A stretch of DNA of 64,000 bases, taken from assembly GCF_029504655.1 (NCBI RefSeq), contig NZ_JAQFIL010000001.1, positions 6,267,001 through 6,331,000 of the forward strand, in the 5' to 3' direction. This document shows positions 45,693 to 55,881 of the stretch, one piece after another (the stretch's first letter is position 1; the number at the start of each line of letters is the position of its first letter). The stretch comes from Catalinimonas alkaloidigena (GTDB lineage Bacteria; Bacteroidota; Bacteroidia; Cytophagales; Cyclobacteriaceae). The notes beneath the pieces are model-generated. The model was not told the origin of the DNA and did not search any database. It saw only the letters and a list, made by a program, of their open reading frames with translations. A program made the translations under genes and the position numbers.

Positions 45693-45767
45693 GTACATAG
45701 TAAATAAACTCCTTAGCCATATTTCCGTAAGCACTTAAGAACTCCCTATATTTTAATGGCTGATCCT

Positions 45768-46562
45768 ATGAAAAAAAGTATGTATGTTGCCTTATTGTTA
45801 TTCCTATTTGCTTTTGCCTGCCAAACACAGAGTGATAAGCAACAAAATGATGCCCAGCATAGCAATGCCCGGCATATCATAGATCAGGCCATAGCTGTAC
45901 ATGGTGGAGAGCAGCTCGAGAATACGCATATCAGCTTTGACTTTAGAAAAAGGCATTATGAAGTGGATATGAATGGGGGGCAGTACCTTTACGAAAGTTT
46001 TTTTGAAGATTCTATTGGCAGGGTCCACGATGCGCTGAACAACAAGCAATTTACCAGAGAAGTAAATGGAGAAAAAATCAGTCTTTCTGATAAAGACAGT
46101 CTTGCTTACAAAAACTCACTAAACTCTGTAGTGTATTTTGCGCTCCTGCCTTACTTTCTTAATGACCCGGCAGTAAACAAAAAACTGCTTGGTGAAACGA
46201 CTATCAAAGGAGAGCCTTATGATGAAATCCAGGTTACTTTTGATCAGGAGGGAGGGGGAACTGATCATGAAGACGTTTATATCTACTGGATACATCAGCA
46301 AGACAAAACTATGGACTATCTGGCTTATTCATTTCATGTTGAGGGGGGCGGCACCCGCTTCCGTGAGGCATATAATGTCAGGGAGATTGAAGGGATTCGT
46401 TTTGCTGACTACATCAATTATGAAAGTACTGTAGCGAACTTTGCCTTAGAAAACTACGAAACACTTTTTGAAGAAGGAAAAGTAGAAGAGCTGTCCAGAA
46501 TAGACCTGGAGAATATTAGGGTTACCGAAAGTACTGGAGATCCTGCTATCTCTATGGAGTAA
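45768..46562 (+). CDS. DUF6503-family lipoprotein
   Basis: A 264-residue lipoprotein. The start is set at 45768 (MKKSMYVALLLFLFAFAC), where the lipobox FAFAC ends at Cys18; an ATG four codons earlier is in frame. The mature part has the features of DUF6503: IIDQAIAVHGGEQLENTHIS, NSVVYFALLPYFLNDPAVNK, TIKGEPYDEIQVTFDQEGGG and HVEGGGTRFREAYNVREIEG. The start (residue 30 onward) recalls outer-membrane lipoprotein-sorting-like domains that begin with AVHGG. Its biochemical role is unknown. It faces porU tail to tail with a 5-bp gap. Confidence 0.85.
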   Translation: MKKSMYVALLLFLFAFACQTQSDKQQNDAQHSNARHIIDQAIAVHGGEQLENTHISFDFRKRHYEVDMNGGQYLYESFFEDSIGRVHDALNNKQFTREVNGEKISLSDKDSLAYKNSLNSVVYFALLPYFLNDPAVNKKLLGETTIKGEPYDEIQVTFDQEGGGTDHEDVYIYWIHQQDKTMDYLAYSFHVEGGGTRFREAYNVREIEGIRFADYINYESTVANFALENYETLFEEGKVEELSRIDLENIRVTESTGDPAISME

Positions 46563-46567
46563 GCTTT

Positions 46568-49500
46568 CTATCTAAGGATATACATTTTTCCAAAGCCATT
46601 TTTGAAGCCCTTATCACCAGCAGTTTCTCTCAGGTCTATGGACTTTCCGTTACTTCGCACAATTACACGATACAAGTAAACGCCATTAGCCAGTTCATCC
46701 CCAAACTCATCTCTGCCATCCCAGGCATAATCAGTAATATTATTACCAATTCGTATGATTCCTAACTCATCCTGTGTAATCTCCCGCACTACCTTACCAC
46801 TCACCGTCATAATTTGTACTTTGACCTGATCGGGTATTTCCTGACCAGTTAGTGTAAATACAAAGCGGGTACTGGTTGAGAAAGGATTGGGATAGGGATA
46901 AAAATTAGTGATGGTGGATTCATTGATAATCTCAAAGTTTATTTCGTAGGGCTGCGTTCCTGAGGCGTTTCCACTGGCATCCTCAGCCTGTACCCTAAGC
47001 GTATATAGTCCATCTTCCAGTTGACTGGGTTGAAAATTCACCTTAAATGGCTCATCCCCCTCAGCGGGTGACCAGCTTACTCCTTCATTGCTTAGCGGAA
47101 TACGCTTCATATGGGTATCTGTAGTACGTGCATTACTGGCAGAAGCTTCTACCGCCTCATTTTTGCCTAACAGGATATCAATCCCTGTAGTATCCTGTTT
47201 CTGTAAGTAAGGGTTCTCATCTCGTATCTCTATAGTAATCATAGGATTAGGCGATACAATATCACCATCCAAAATGTAAGTACCATCAAAAGCCACATCA
47301 ATAATGGGATTAAGCTCATCGCCCTTCACTTCTATATAAGAGGGAAGGGTAAGCGAATTATTATCGTATGTCTGTTCCGCTTGAATACGAGGATTGACCT
47401 TCACTGAGAAGTCGCTGGTGCCTACAAGATCTATGGTATTTACTGGTACCTCAAAGCTCAAAGTATCACCAGCGTTAGCTGCCTCAATTTTTAATGTGTC
47501 ACTAAGCAATTTTCTACTATCCTGATTGAATAAACTGTAGACCACTTCCAGGGAATCTGAGAAGTCCCGCTCTGATAAGTTATAAAACAGAAAAGGTACA
47601 GAAAAGGTCTCACCTTCCTGCTTGCTAATTTTTTCTGAAAGAGCATTTTCGGATAACAGCACTCCTTCGGGCACCTCTGAATAATGAATCAGCCATTGCC
47701 GAAGCTGGACCGGACTCAGGTTAGTTTCATCTTCCAAGAGCATGTTAAGCCGCAGAAAAGGATATTGAGTTGCATCAATGCCCGATAAATCTATAGCAGT
47801 GTTTACGGCTACACTCGAGAATAATACTTTTTGAATACCCTCCTTAGTTTCACCAATAATATCCACCTGAATGATATCAGAAGGCTCATATTCATTTGCC
47901 ACTATCTTCAGGTCTTGCCAGCTGTTTGACGGTCCTATTCTTTTGGATACAATGCTACCACTCTTGTTATTACTGGTCAGTCTTTCTTCCAGCTCAACAC
48001 TTTGTTCTCTTAACGATAAGCCATTGGTAGTATCGGCCCTCACCAGTTGAGCACTCCCCGGGCTGGCATTTTTTCTGCCTAAAATAATTAATGGTTCTCC
48101 GGCACTTAAATCCGCTATACTGGTTTCATCTACTCCAATCTCTTTCAATTTAGCAAGTGTGGAAGCAGGCCATTTGGTATAGTCCATAAATCCCAGAGAA
48201 AATAACAATACAGGATCACCTTCACCAATAGCATCTATATATTGTTCCAATATCAAACTTGCGTTAATTACCTGATTATTATCAAAGCTATTGATCGTTT
48301 GGGGTACGAAGCCACAGCTATTTCTGTCGGGCCAATCAAACCCATCTTTTTTCAAACCCAGATAAGGCAGCAGGCTGTTTTTCTCAAATGCTAAGGCATT
48401 AATTGAGTTTGACCTACAGGAAGACCTGTCAATGTTCCATACTAAGTATGACTTTCCGTTAACAACAAGCTGGGCCGAAGTAGCGGGCACATCTCCTCCA
48501 TGCGTGGTAACCTTAACATCAACTCCTGTCTCTGTAAACTCCCACTGACCGTCATAAGACATATTGCTTACCTGGTTTTCCAGCAACTGGGAAGCATTAG
48601 ACTGACGCCAACCTTCCTGACTGTCGTTGATGTAGGTAAAAGAACTTTGCGTCCACTGATCTATCTCACCTTCTCTAAGCTCAGCATACTTACTGCGCCA
48701 ATAGTAAACCGTACTATCTGTTTTATGTGGCAGCTCAATTTCCTGTGCTGCTAAACCTTTAGCCGAAATGTTAAATGTTTGTTTTAAACCACTATTTAAT
48801 GTATAGGAGGTATCTATCTCTACCAGGTATTGCCTTACATCACTTTTTTTAATAGCAGTTTGATAATCACCTGCCTGCATATGCAAGCGTACAGTATCAT
48901 CGGAGACTATCGCATAATTGTGGGGTGAAAGGTGTACTGTACCTCCCAGAGGCACAAAATACTCAAAACTAGCCCGGTTATTCCCCTCATTCAATTCGGA
49001 AATGGAGTCCTGGCTGTCAATAACGATTTCAAAACGGTTGGTACCCAGTTCTTCGCTGGCAGTCACAGTTGAATCTTCAGCATTGATGACAAACTGAAGG
49101 GTATCCTGATAGTGTACCGGAGGGTAATTTACCGGCCCATAAGATAGTATACTGCCATTACTTAAGGTACGGTTCACAGATACTGAAATAGAATCCCGGC
49201 TGGTCCTCCCAAAATTTCTAACCACCATATTCACTGCGAAGGAGTCTGAAAATACCGTTACAGGGCCGTCCTGCAGGGGGGAAATAGATATAACGTTATC
49301 ATTTACCTCCAGATCAGGCTGCCCTCTTCCAAACAGACTTACCGCCGGGTCTCCTTGCATCACTGCCTGCCTTACCTGTGCTGTATGGACTTCCCATTTG
49401 TTTTCTCCCAAAGCTTCTATAAAACGTCGGCTAGCCTCCTGCTTAATTTTACCCATTGAGCTTCCAATGTAGGTTGAGTCAGCGAAGCCGGTATTATAAA

Positions 49501-51706
49501 TAGCATCAGAAAAGCGTTTGAGCACACTGGAAATACCTTCGGCACTGTGAGCAATCACATGTATAGCCCCTCTGTCAGGAGTTTTAATCCAGTCTTCACC
49601 AAAGGTTTCAGCATTGCTAAAAATGTTTCCCGCATTACACCCATTGATCAAAATAGCCGGATACTTCCCTTTATTTTTATATCCGTATTCGTCATTGGAT
49701 ACATAACCAATTTCAATGTCTGAATTGGTGGTACCTGAATGCCCAAAGAAAGTAATCAAGGAAAGCCCTTTATTCACTTCATCAGCAATGTTGACCAACT
49801 CGGTAGCGTTGTTCGACTTTTTGGACTGATTAGCTACCTCGCCTCCCAGGTAATCTCTTTCTGCGACCGCCTTAAAATCATCTACATAGCGAGAAAATAA
49901 TATAAGCTCAGCCAGGCTCAAACCACCGCTTAAGTGGACCAAATGCTTCTTCCAGAGCGCTTCTCGGGTAGTGGTTTCCTGATAGTCAGCCGACAAGTCT
50001 CTACTTTCTGTTTCCTTCACTTTATCCAGATATGCCGCCACGTCCGCAGCACTTTGCGCATTGATACGTCCTGTAGGAATCGCAGCATGATAACCATCGC
50101 TACCCGCAAGGCCAGCGGTAAGCACCTCATCAGAGCCCGGCATTCCTCCGGTAGGCACAAGGTCTCTTAAGGTAGTGGTCGCAGGGTCCTTTCTGTGGTA
50201 ATTATAATTGACTGTCAGGCCTTTTCCGATAAGTAGCAGATATTCAGGCTTGCCATTGCTCAACATAAAATCTGCCAGCCGACGTATCGCTAAAGGAGTA
50301 ACTTCTCCGTAGCTGAACTGATCATATACCTGCCCAATGTCCATTAGCAGCGTATTAAAGTTTCCTCCCTCAGCGGAAGCACGGTACTCCTGATAGGCAC
50401 GTACCGGATCACTATAATTGCCTGCAGGCTGATGGAGCAGTTCGTGAGAGATCATCAGGTAATTGGCAGTGGTACTGATATTTTGGAAACTTACTTTTCG
50501 TATAGAAGGAATAGCCTGTGCACTTCCGATTAACAGGTGGCGGGCAAGCTGGGTATTGGGGATTACTGCGCTAGTATTCCCTCCTATCTGGTTATAACCG
50601 ATCCTCAACACATTATCCTCATCAGTTACATCCAGAAGGTATGGAGAAGCCGGGGGATTAGTAATCTCTATATAGCTTTTACCAGCAGGGTTGGCTACTA
50701 ACTCTAATTGCTTTGTCGTTTGGCTTTCGGCAGTAGTTTGCTGTGGATACCTTAGCCGGATATAAGATACGGAAACATTATCAGCCTCTCCGTTTACACC
50801 ATTCACTGCAACGCTAACCACCAGATTACCACCCGCAAGATCACTCCACTGCAGATCTTCTGTTAGCAGGCTATGATCATAGTAATCAAAATTAACTGTG
50901 CTGAGGGTCCTCAATGAAGCTGTTGTGCTACCTACCTGCACCGTTACATCATGCTGGCGGTTATTCCTACCGGCCAAAAGTATTTCCAGTTGGGGTACCG
51001 GTCCGGCAGTGTACTGTGCGGGAGCCTGTAAAGTAAAGCTTCTGCTCTCCCCCCTCGCAATTCGAGAACTCGTCCAACCTTCTCCATAATCAAAGGTGCT
51101 TAGGTGCGCAATTACTCCGGAAAGTGAGCCAAGGGGGTATTGTCTGCCCATGGAAAACTCACCTGTATAAAATGATATTTTTTCCTCCCAATGATACTCT
51201 TCAGCAGGTATGTTATTGATATTATTTTCAGCAAAGCTATTCATCCGCTTTCCGTTGACTGCAGCGAGTGACCAGGTCAAAAAGTAAGCCGTGGAGTCTG
51301 AGTACAGATTACGAAAAGGATTAGCCTGGGCTTCATTGGGCACGTACAGTTCCCTGTCCTGAGTACCATCATTACGCTGTCCATAAAACAGCATGAAGTC
51401 AGCGGGGTCAAAGCTGGCATCCTGCTGCCCCTGAATAAATATAGCCTGCTCCTGCCCACGAAAAAAAAGCTGCATACGTCGGGGATCTACATTATCTACC
51501 GGAAAACCGGCATCCAACAGGTCCTGATAGTTGACCTGATAAACCCCATCTTGTGCTACTGAAATTTTATAGTACGATTGTGTAGTATTAATCCACTCAT
51601 TCCCAAAGCGCTGGGCGGCTGATAAAGCTGGCAAAGAAATTAGCATTATCAGGAAAAATATTCTCCTCACGATGGTGCCTTCGGCAAAAATATATATGCT
51701 ACTCAT
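46568..51706 (-). CDS. porU: type IX secretion system sortase PorU
   Basis: A C25 (gingipain-like) cysteine peptidase of about 1712 residues. Counting from the ATG ending at 51706, the catalytic His656 is in ITFFGHSGTTNSD and Cys690 in ILINGCNAGNIF. A signal peptide RRIFFLIMLISLPALSAAQ follows; a GTG at 51670 right before it is the other plausible start. After the gingipain domain (about 410-800) come beta-sandwich repeats with CARDB-like SVSVNRTLSNG-type text, and a C-terminal FlgD-like domain (YPYPNPFSTSTRFVF, DYAWDGRDEFGDELANGVYL). PorU removes the C-terminal sorting domain of T9SS cargo and attaches it to A-LPS at the surface. The gene overlaps the porV stop by 8 bp. It is longer than the P. 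gingivalis protein. Confidence 0.93.
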   Translation of the reverse strand: MSSIYIFAEGTIVRRIFFLIMLISLPALSAAQRFGNEWINTTQSYYKISVAQDGVYQVNYQDLLDAGFPVDNVDPRRMQLFFRGQEQAIFIQGQQDASFDPADFMLFYGQRNDGTQDRELYVPNEAQANPFRNLYSDSTAYFLTWSLAAVNGKRMNSFAENNINNIPAEEYHWEEKISFYTGEFSMGRQYPLGSLSGVIAHLSTFDYGEGWTSSRIARGESRSFTLQAPAQYTAGPVPQLEILLAGRNNRQHDVTVQVGSTTASLRTLSTVNFDYYDHSLLTEDLQWSDLAGGNLVVSVAVNGVNGEADNVSVSYIRLRYPQQTTAESQTTKQLELVANPAGKSYIEITNPPASPYLLDVTDEDNVLRIGYNQIGGNTSAVIPNTQLARHLLIGSAQAIPSIRKVSFQNISTTANYLMISHELLHQPAGNYSDPVRAYQEYRASAEGGNFNTLLMDIGQVYDQFSYGEVTPLAIRRLADFMLSNGKPEYLLLIGKGLTVNYNYHRKDPATTTLRDLVPTGGMPGSDEVLTAGLAGSDGYHAAIPTGRINAQSAADVAAYLDKVKETESRDLSADYQETTTREALWKKHLVHLSGGLSLAELILFSRYVDDFKAVAERDYLGGEVANQSKKSNNATELVNIADEVNKGLSLITFFGHSGTTNSDIEIGYVSNDEYGYKNKGKYPAILINGCNAGNIFSNAETFGEDWIKTPDRGAIHVIAHSAEGISSVLKRFSDAIYNTGFADSTYIGSSMGKIKQEASRRFIEALGENKWEVHTAQVRQAVMQGDPAVSLFGRGQPDLEVNDNVISISPLQDGPVTVFSDSFAVNMVVRNFGRTSRDSISVSVNRTLSNGSILSYGPVNYPPVHYQDTLQFVINAEDSTVTASEELGTNRFEIVIDSQDSISELNEGNNRASFEYFVPLGGTVHLSPHNYAIVSDDTVRLHMQAGDYQTAIKKSDVRQYLVEIDTSYTLNSGLKQTFNISAKGLAAQEIELPHKTDSTVYYWRSKYAELREGEIDQWTQSSFTYINDSQEGWRQSNASQLLENQVSNMSYDGQWEFTETGVDVKVTTHGGDVPATSAQLVVNGKSYLVWNIDRSSCRSNSINALAFEKNSLLPYLGLKKDGFDWPDRNSCGFVPQTINSFDNNQVINASLILEQYIDAIGEGDPVLLFSLGFMDYTKWPASTLAKLKEIGVDETSIADLSAGEPLIILGRKNASPGSAQLVRADTTNGLSLREQSVELEERLTSNNKSGSIVSKRIGPSNSWQDLKIVANEYEPSDIIQVDIIGETKEGIQKVLFSSVAVNTAIDLSGIDATQYPFLRLNMLLEDETNLSPVQLRQWLIHYSEVPEGVLLSENALSEKISKQEGETFSVPFLFYNLSERDFSDSLEVVYSLFNQDSRKLLSDTLKIEAANAGDTLSFEVPVNTIDLVGTSDFSVKVNPRIQAEQTYDNNSLTLPSYIEVKGDELNPIIDVAFDGTYILDGDIVSPNPMITIEIRDENPYLQKQDTTGIDILLGKNEAVEASASNARTTDTHMKRIPLSNEGVSWSPAEGDEPFKVNFQPSQLEDGLYTLRVQAEDASGNASGTQPYEINFEIINESTITNFYPYPNPFSTSTRFVFTLTGQEIPDQVKVQIMTVSGKVVREITQDELGIIRIGNNITDYAWDGRDEFGDELANGVYLYRVIVRSNGKSIDLRETAGDKGFKNGFGKMYILR

Positions 51707-52787
51707 TCTCCTTCTTGCGGTCAATACTGAATTTGAGAGAAAATACATGAGAGTACAGCGACTCTGAACGATCGCCAATGTCGGTCAGTGCGTAGTCTAC
51801 ACTAATGCTGCCCGCTGTAAAGCCAGCGCCAAAATCCGGCTGAAATGTACGATAAGTACTACCATCAAAATCTTTGATCTGCTGTACATTACCCCCTCCA
51901 AAGCGAACGAAAGCCAGGTTCTTATAATCAAGCTCCAAGCCTACTGAAGGGTCAATGGATGTAAAGCTTGACTTGAGCAATACGTTTCTCTGCCCATCAA
52001 AAGTAAAGTGCAGGTCTGTAGCTGCCAATAATCCAAACTTGCTATCCAGAAACCGCCAATTCCGAGCAATACCCAGTGAAGCTTTGGGTAGTGTCACTTC
52101 CAAAGTATTGGCCGGGATCACATTGCCGGTCTGGGTATATATATCGGTTAGCAGTTCTGAGTTATGGGTCCAGGCATTGAATGTACCACTGATATCATGC
52201 AGCATCAGACCAAAACGCCATGCTTTCATCCGGTAAGTGGCAGCGGCGTCCAGTCCAAAGCCCCAGGCATTGGCAAAGCTGCCTACAGTACGATGAATCA
52301 CTTTAAAATTTGCTCCAACACTTAAACCTTTTACCTTAGGAATCTGGCGGGCATAGGAAAACAGGAAAGCATAATCAGCAGCAGAGAAGAAACGGATGTT
52401 GTCATAATTGATGCGACCATTGGCATCATACAAAAAGCGCGTATCGGGAATATCGTCTACGGCAAAGCGCACTACGGAGATCGCCAGGGTACTCAGCGAA
52501 TCCAGAGGTGTGGCGAAGCTTCCGTAATCATAGTTGGCAATACCCGCAAAGTACTCAGCATGCATCAAGGAAACTTCGTAGGCATGAGATAAGTCTGTGA
52601 GGCTGGCAGGATTCCAGAAACCGGCGGTGACGTCATCAGCTACAGCAGTTTGAGTAGCCGCCATACCTAGAGCACGCGCTCCCGCTCCTATGGCGAGGAA
52701 TTCATTACTGTATTTGGGTGTATTGAGCTGCGCATGTGCACTCTCCCAGAGAAACACAAAACCCAGCACTACAAAAAGCCAACGCAT
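51699..52787 (-). CDS. porV: type IX secretion outer-membrane protein PorV
   Basis: A FadL-like outer-membrane barrel of about 362 residues. The start ATG ending at 52787 gives the signal peptide MRWLFVVLGFVFLWESAHAQ; 14 upstream codons are open but not signal-like. The mature start LNTPKYSNEFLAIGAGARAL and GMAATQTAVADDVTAGFWNP is the PorV/PorQ signature, followed by amphipathic strands such as YEVSLMHAEYFAGIANYDYG, and a terminal strand with Phe (HVFSLKFSID). PorV carries cargo from the SprA translocon to PorU; the adjoining porU gene fits this. The protein ends in a short charged tail, RKKENE. Confidence 0.94.
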   Translation of the reverse strand: MRWLFVVLGFVFLWESAHAQLNTPKYSNEFLAIGAGARALGMAATQTAVADDVTAGFWNPASLTDLSHAYEVSLMHAEYFAGIANYDYGSFATPLDSLSTLAISVVRFAVDDIPDTRFLYDANGRINYDNIRFFSAADYAFLFSYARQIPKVKGLSVGANFKVIHRTVGSFANAWGFGLDAAATYRMKAWRFGLMLHDISGTFNAWTHNSELLTDIYTQTGNVIPANTLEVTLPKASLGIARNWRFLDSKFGLLAATDLHFTFDGQRNVLLKSSFTSIDPSVGLELDYKNLAFVRFGGGNVQQIKDFDGSTYRTFQPDFGAGFTAGSISVDYALTDIGDRSESLYSHVFSLKFSIDRKKENE

Positions 52788-52960
52788 GACGCTTAAACTT
52801 GTGGTTTGAAATTCCTGCAACCTACTCATTCACAAGCTTTTAAACAAGTCATTATTGACCGCTTAAATACACATTATCTTACATGGTAAAAAAAGAAAAC
52901 AGATGTGAAAGATCGGGGTCCGAAAAACCTTATCTCCGGTTCCCAGGTTCTGCTATCTGA

Positions 52961-53446
52961 TCAGTCTATCAGCTTGCCGCGGCGATATCTTTCTGCCTTC
53001 ACTACATTGCCTTCTTCATCATAATACACCCAGGTACCGTGCTTTTTACCTCTTTTCCACTCTCCTTCCATGCGCGGGTTACCATTTTCATAGCTCATTC
53101 TTCGTGCGTAAAGTATTTCTCCTTCATCAATCTCTTTCACATTCACTGCTTCCAGCTTCAGTTCAGAATCTATGTCCAAGCTCATTTGGTGGCGCGTAGG
53201 AAACTCTTCCAGCATAAGCTGATTATCTTCGACCTCAAAAGTACCCCGTGAAATTTCCTTACTGCTTACTGAGCGGGTACGACGGGCATACTCCATCGCG
53301 AAGAGGGTGTAATTATTAGGAGGACTGAGCGTTAACGTAATCTTGTCATCTTCATAAAGATAACTACCGAAGATTTTTTCACTTTCCTGAGAAAAGCCGG
53401 GAATGCACATCCCGGCTAGAATGATTGTGACTAAATATCTAAGCAT
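52961..53446 (-). CDS. secreted protein with MORN-like C-terminus
   Basis: A 161-residue exported protein; a signal peptide spans 1-19 (cleavage near PGFSQ). Residues 20-115 form a small beta domain (GSYLYEDDKITLTLSPPNNY, RGTFEVEDNQLMLEEF). The end carries a MORN-type repeat, YENGNPRMEGEWKRGKKHG then TWVYYDEEGNVVKAERYRRG, with the KxGxWxYYDEEGN pattern of the Bacteroidota MORN variant. Such proteins are usually periplasmic or surface-linked, and their role is not known. It ends 7 bp after the preceding SMP-30-like gene starts to its right, so the two are close in one leftward unit. Confidence 0.75.
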   Translation of the reverse strand: MLRYLVTIILAGMCIPGFSQESEKIFGSYLYEDDKITLTLSPPNNYTLFAMEYARRTRSVSSKEISRGTFEVEDNQLMLEEFPTRHQMSLDIDSELKLEAVNVKEIDEGEILYARRMSYENGNPRMEGEWKRGKKHGTWVYYDEEGNVVKAERYRRGKLID

Positions 53447-53453
53447 ATCATGA

Positions 53454-54377
53454 TCAGGAGTTTCCTTTATTGATCTTGTAAGCCACTACCCGATTATCAA
53501 AGAAGGTCGGCACAAGGACCATTTCCTGTGCGGGAATGTAGCCTATATCTGCTGAGTTGATTTCCTGTGCTTTAGTATCCAGCAGTTTCTGGGTTTCATT
53601 ATTATCCGGGTCTACATAATGTACTTCTCCTGACCAGGTAGACACAATGTAGTTCCCATCATTTGTCTTGATGATACCGTCAGCAGAAGGAATATTGTCC
53701 AGCCAATATTCTCCAATTTCCTTGTTGTCTTTGCTAATAGGTGCCAGATAGCCACCATTTAAAGATGCCAGTAAAATCTGATTTCCTTCTGCATATAAGC
53801 CATTGGGACGTTGAAGTGTAGAGTCGCTCATCCAGGTGCTTACCTGCCCATCAGCCAGCATATGTATTTTGTCGGTATTAGAATCAGAAATATACACAGC
53901 ACCATTTTCATCTATCGTAATATCATTAAGAAACACTGCTCCTTCCACTGGATAAGTCTCGCTAATCTCACCACCTGCCAGGTCAATCACGGCTACTTCA
54001 CTAAGGTCAGCGACGTAGAGCTTACCATCTCGTATACCCATACCTTTGGGATCGTTCAGCCCGGTAACCCATTGGAGTTCTACCACTTCCCCACCGGTGC
54101 TTAGCTTGGAAATAAAACCATCTCCATCTGTGCCTTCCGCGTTCACAGTACCAATATTCGCCACATAGATAACATCGTTGGTCTCGTCATAAATAACGGA
54201 CTCAGGCGTCATCATGACGGTATCTGTTGCCCAGACTTGCTCCAAAGTTACACTGGTCATTGCTGCAGTAGTATCCGCGCTGGTGGTTTCCTGGCTGGCT
54301 TCTTGCTCTCCACCGCTACCGCAGGCAAAGAGGAACACAGAAAAAATAACTGTGAGATAAGAAAAAATAAGTTTCAT
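53454..54377 (-). CDS. SMP-30/gluconolactonase-like lipoprotein
   Basis: A 307-residue lipid-anchored protein; the lipobox LFAC ends at Cys19, followed by a Gly/Ser/Glu/Thr-rich spacer. The rest is a six-bladed propeller of the SMP-30/NHL type: PESVIYDETNDVIYVANIG, DPKGMGIRDGKLYVADLSEV, FLNDITIDENGAVYISDSNT, LQRPNGLYAEGNQILLASLN and SADGIIKTNDGNYIVSTWSG. The conserved E, N and D of the metal site can be matched to PES, RPNG and SADG. It may hydrolyse a sugar lactone, but many homologues are of unknown use. It follows the DUF2254 gene by 67 bp and precedes the MORN-like gene by 7 bp. Confidence 0.85.
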   Translation of the reverse strand: MKLIFSYLTVIFSVFLFACGSGGEQEASQETTSADTTAAMTSVTLEQVWATDTVMMTPESVIYDETNDVIYVANIGTVNAEGTDGDGFISKLSTGGEVVELQWVTGLNDPKGMGIRDGKLYVADLSEVAVIDLAGGEISETYPVEGAVFLNDITIDENGAVYISDSNTDKIHMLADGQVSTWMSDSTLQRPNGLYAEGNQILLASLNGGYLAPISKDNKEIGEYWLDNIPSADGIIKTNDGNYIVSTWSGEVHYVDPDNNETQKLLDTKAQEINSADIGYIPAQEMVLVPTFFDNRVVAYKINKGNS

Positions 54378-54444
54378 AGTCGGTTTGTTTTAGTTGAGAT
54401 TGAATTCTATAAAAGATAGAAGGCTGAGAGGAAAAATAAAAGCT

Positions 54445-55821
54445 TTACCAGGCAGTATTTAATGGTAATACTTCAGCTATTTTATTTTGTATTACCCCGG
54501 TTGTCGGGTGTTTGGGATACCGCCTGATCATCTGCTGTACCCGTATACTCAATGAACGTTGATCCGAAAGCGTGACGAACTTGCGCATATAATGGGTTAC
54601 CATATCGTCCAGCATAGATAAAATAATGTCAGTGTGCTGCTCTTTGTCATCATTGCGTGCTATAGCATCCAGGCTTTGTACCAACTTATGGTTCACTGGC
54701 AGATCATTATCCGCATAGTTGATAATTGTACCAATACTGTAGTATAACAGATCCTGAAAATGTACCGGCTCATAAATTATACGAAGATTTCCCTGCTTGT
54801 CAGTTTTGATTTTAAACCCTGTTACTTTCAGCCTTTCTACAAAAAGAGCGGTCAGGCGATCCAACGCCTGTATGGCTGTACCGGGATCATTGATACCCGG
54901 ACTTAATGCTTTGGTTGCTACTTCGCTAAGCTGTTTAAACCCATATATATAATTCTGACTTACATTTTCCTGATGTCTAAATACCAGGCTATGAAATATA
55001 TCAGCACATTCTTTTTTACTGATTGAGCGGCTGCTAAGCAATATCGGATCCAGATGGTTAACAAACTGTCCTAGGGGAACACATATTTTCAGCCTAATAT
55101 CCAGTTTGGAGGCTAAACTGAGAAGAGAGGCATGGTCAATACTATCCATATAGCCTGAAACCGGACTGTAGGTAAGCTGCCAGGCCTCTATGTCAGGCAG
55201 TTCATTCGGGGGAATGTATACTTCTTCATTGATTTCATGCCTTATGCCTTCAAGCGTATTCATATACAGGTCACTGATGATATTGCCTATTTGAATAATC
55301 TGAGAAATACTGTTGATAAAATAGATGAACAGCCCCAGGCAAATCAGGCCAAGCAGGGCATTGATGGTTACCGATAAAGTAGGAACCCCGAAAGTAAACA
55401 TTTCAGATTGGATACTGGAAAGCACTACAAAGGTATAAGCAATTGTCCCCAGGTAAACCCCCAATACTACCTGATGATGTTTCTTTTCTATCATATTGGG
55501 CAGTAAGCGAGGGGAATAATTTGAGGCCGCCTGGTTCAGGATCACCATCACCATAGAAAAGCTGAATACCATCAGAGAAATCATCCCTCCGCCGATAGCT
55601 CCCAGTAATGACCTGACACTATTTGGCGCAAGGATATTTTTTATTGGTACTTCATTTCCGAATATTCTGCTTGGTGTTCTTTCATCTAGGTATAAGGTCA
55701 GTATGGATAGTAAAAAAAGCCCAAAAGCAATTAGGGTAGGATAAAAAGCCACACTTGAGATCACTCCTATATAGAGCTTGCTGAGTTTGTTAGTAGTGAT
55801 TCTGGTAGCTTTCTTTGACAT
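54445..55821 (-). CDS. DUF2254-family membrane protein
   Basis: A 458-residue inner-membrane protein from the ATG ending at 55821 (MSKKATRITTNKL); 13 more codons are open upstream. Four helices lie in the first 200 residues (YPTLIAFGLFLLSILTLYL, LGAIGGGMISLMVFSFSMVM, VVLGVYLGTIAYTFVVLSS and ALLGLICLGLFIYFIN). Conserved DUF2254 segments are SMVMVILNQAASNYSPRLLP and ALSPGINDPGTAIQALDRL. The C-terminal half is cytoplasmic. The family is widespread and uncharacterised. It follows the LEA-like lipoprotein gene closely (about 60 bp) and is in the same direction. Confidence 0.88.
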   Translation of the reverse strand: MSKKATRITTNKLSKLYIGVISSVAFYPTLIAFGLFLLSILTLYLDERTPSRIFGNEVPIKNILAPNSVRSLLGAIGGGMISLMVFSFSMVMVILNQAASNYSPRLLPNMIEKKHHQVVLGVYLGTIAYTFVVLSSIQSEMFTFGVPTLSVTINALLGLICLGLFIYFINSISQIIQIGNIISDLYMNTLEGIRHEINEEVYIPPNELPDIEAWQLTYSPVSGYMDSIDHASLLSLASKLDIRLKICVPLGQFVNHLDPILLSSRSISKKECADIFHSLVFRHQENVSQNYIYGFKQLSEVATKALSPGINDPGTAIQALDRLTALFVERLKVTGFKIKTDKQGNLRIIYEPVHFQDLLYYSIGTIINYADNDLPVNHKLVQSLDAIARNDDKEQHTDIILSMLDDMVTHYMRKFVTLSDQRSLSIRVQQMIRRYPKHPTTGVIQNKIAEVLPLNTAW

Positions 55822-55881
55822 ATGAAGGACAGATAAATACGAAACCTCATACTTCATCAATTGTTATTGGTAAACCTTGCT

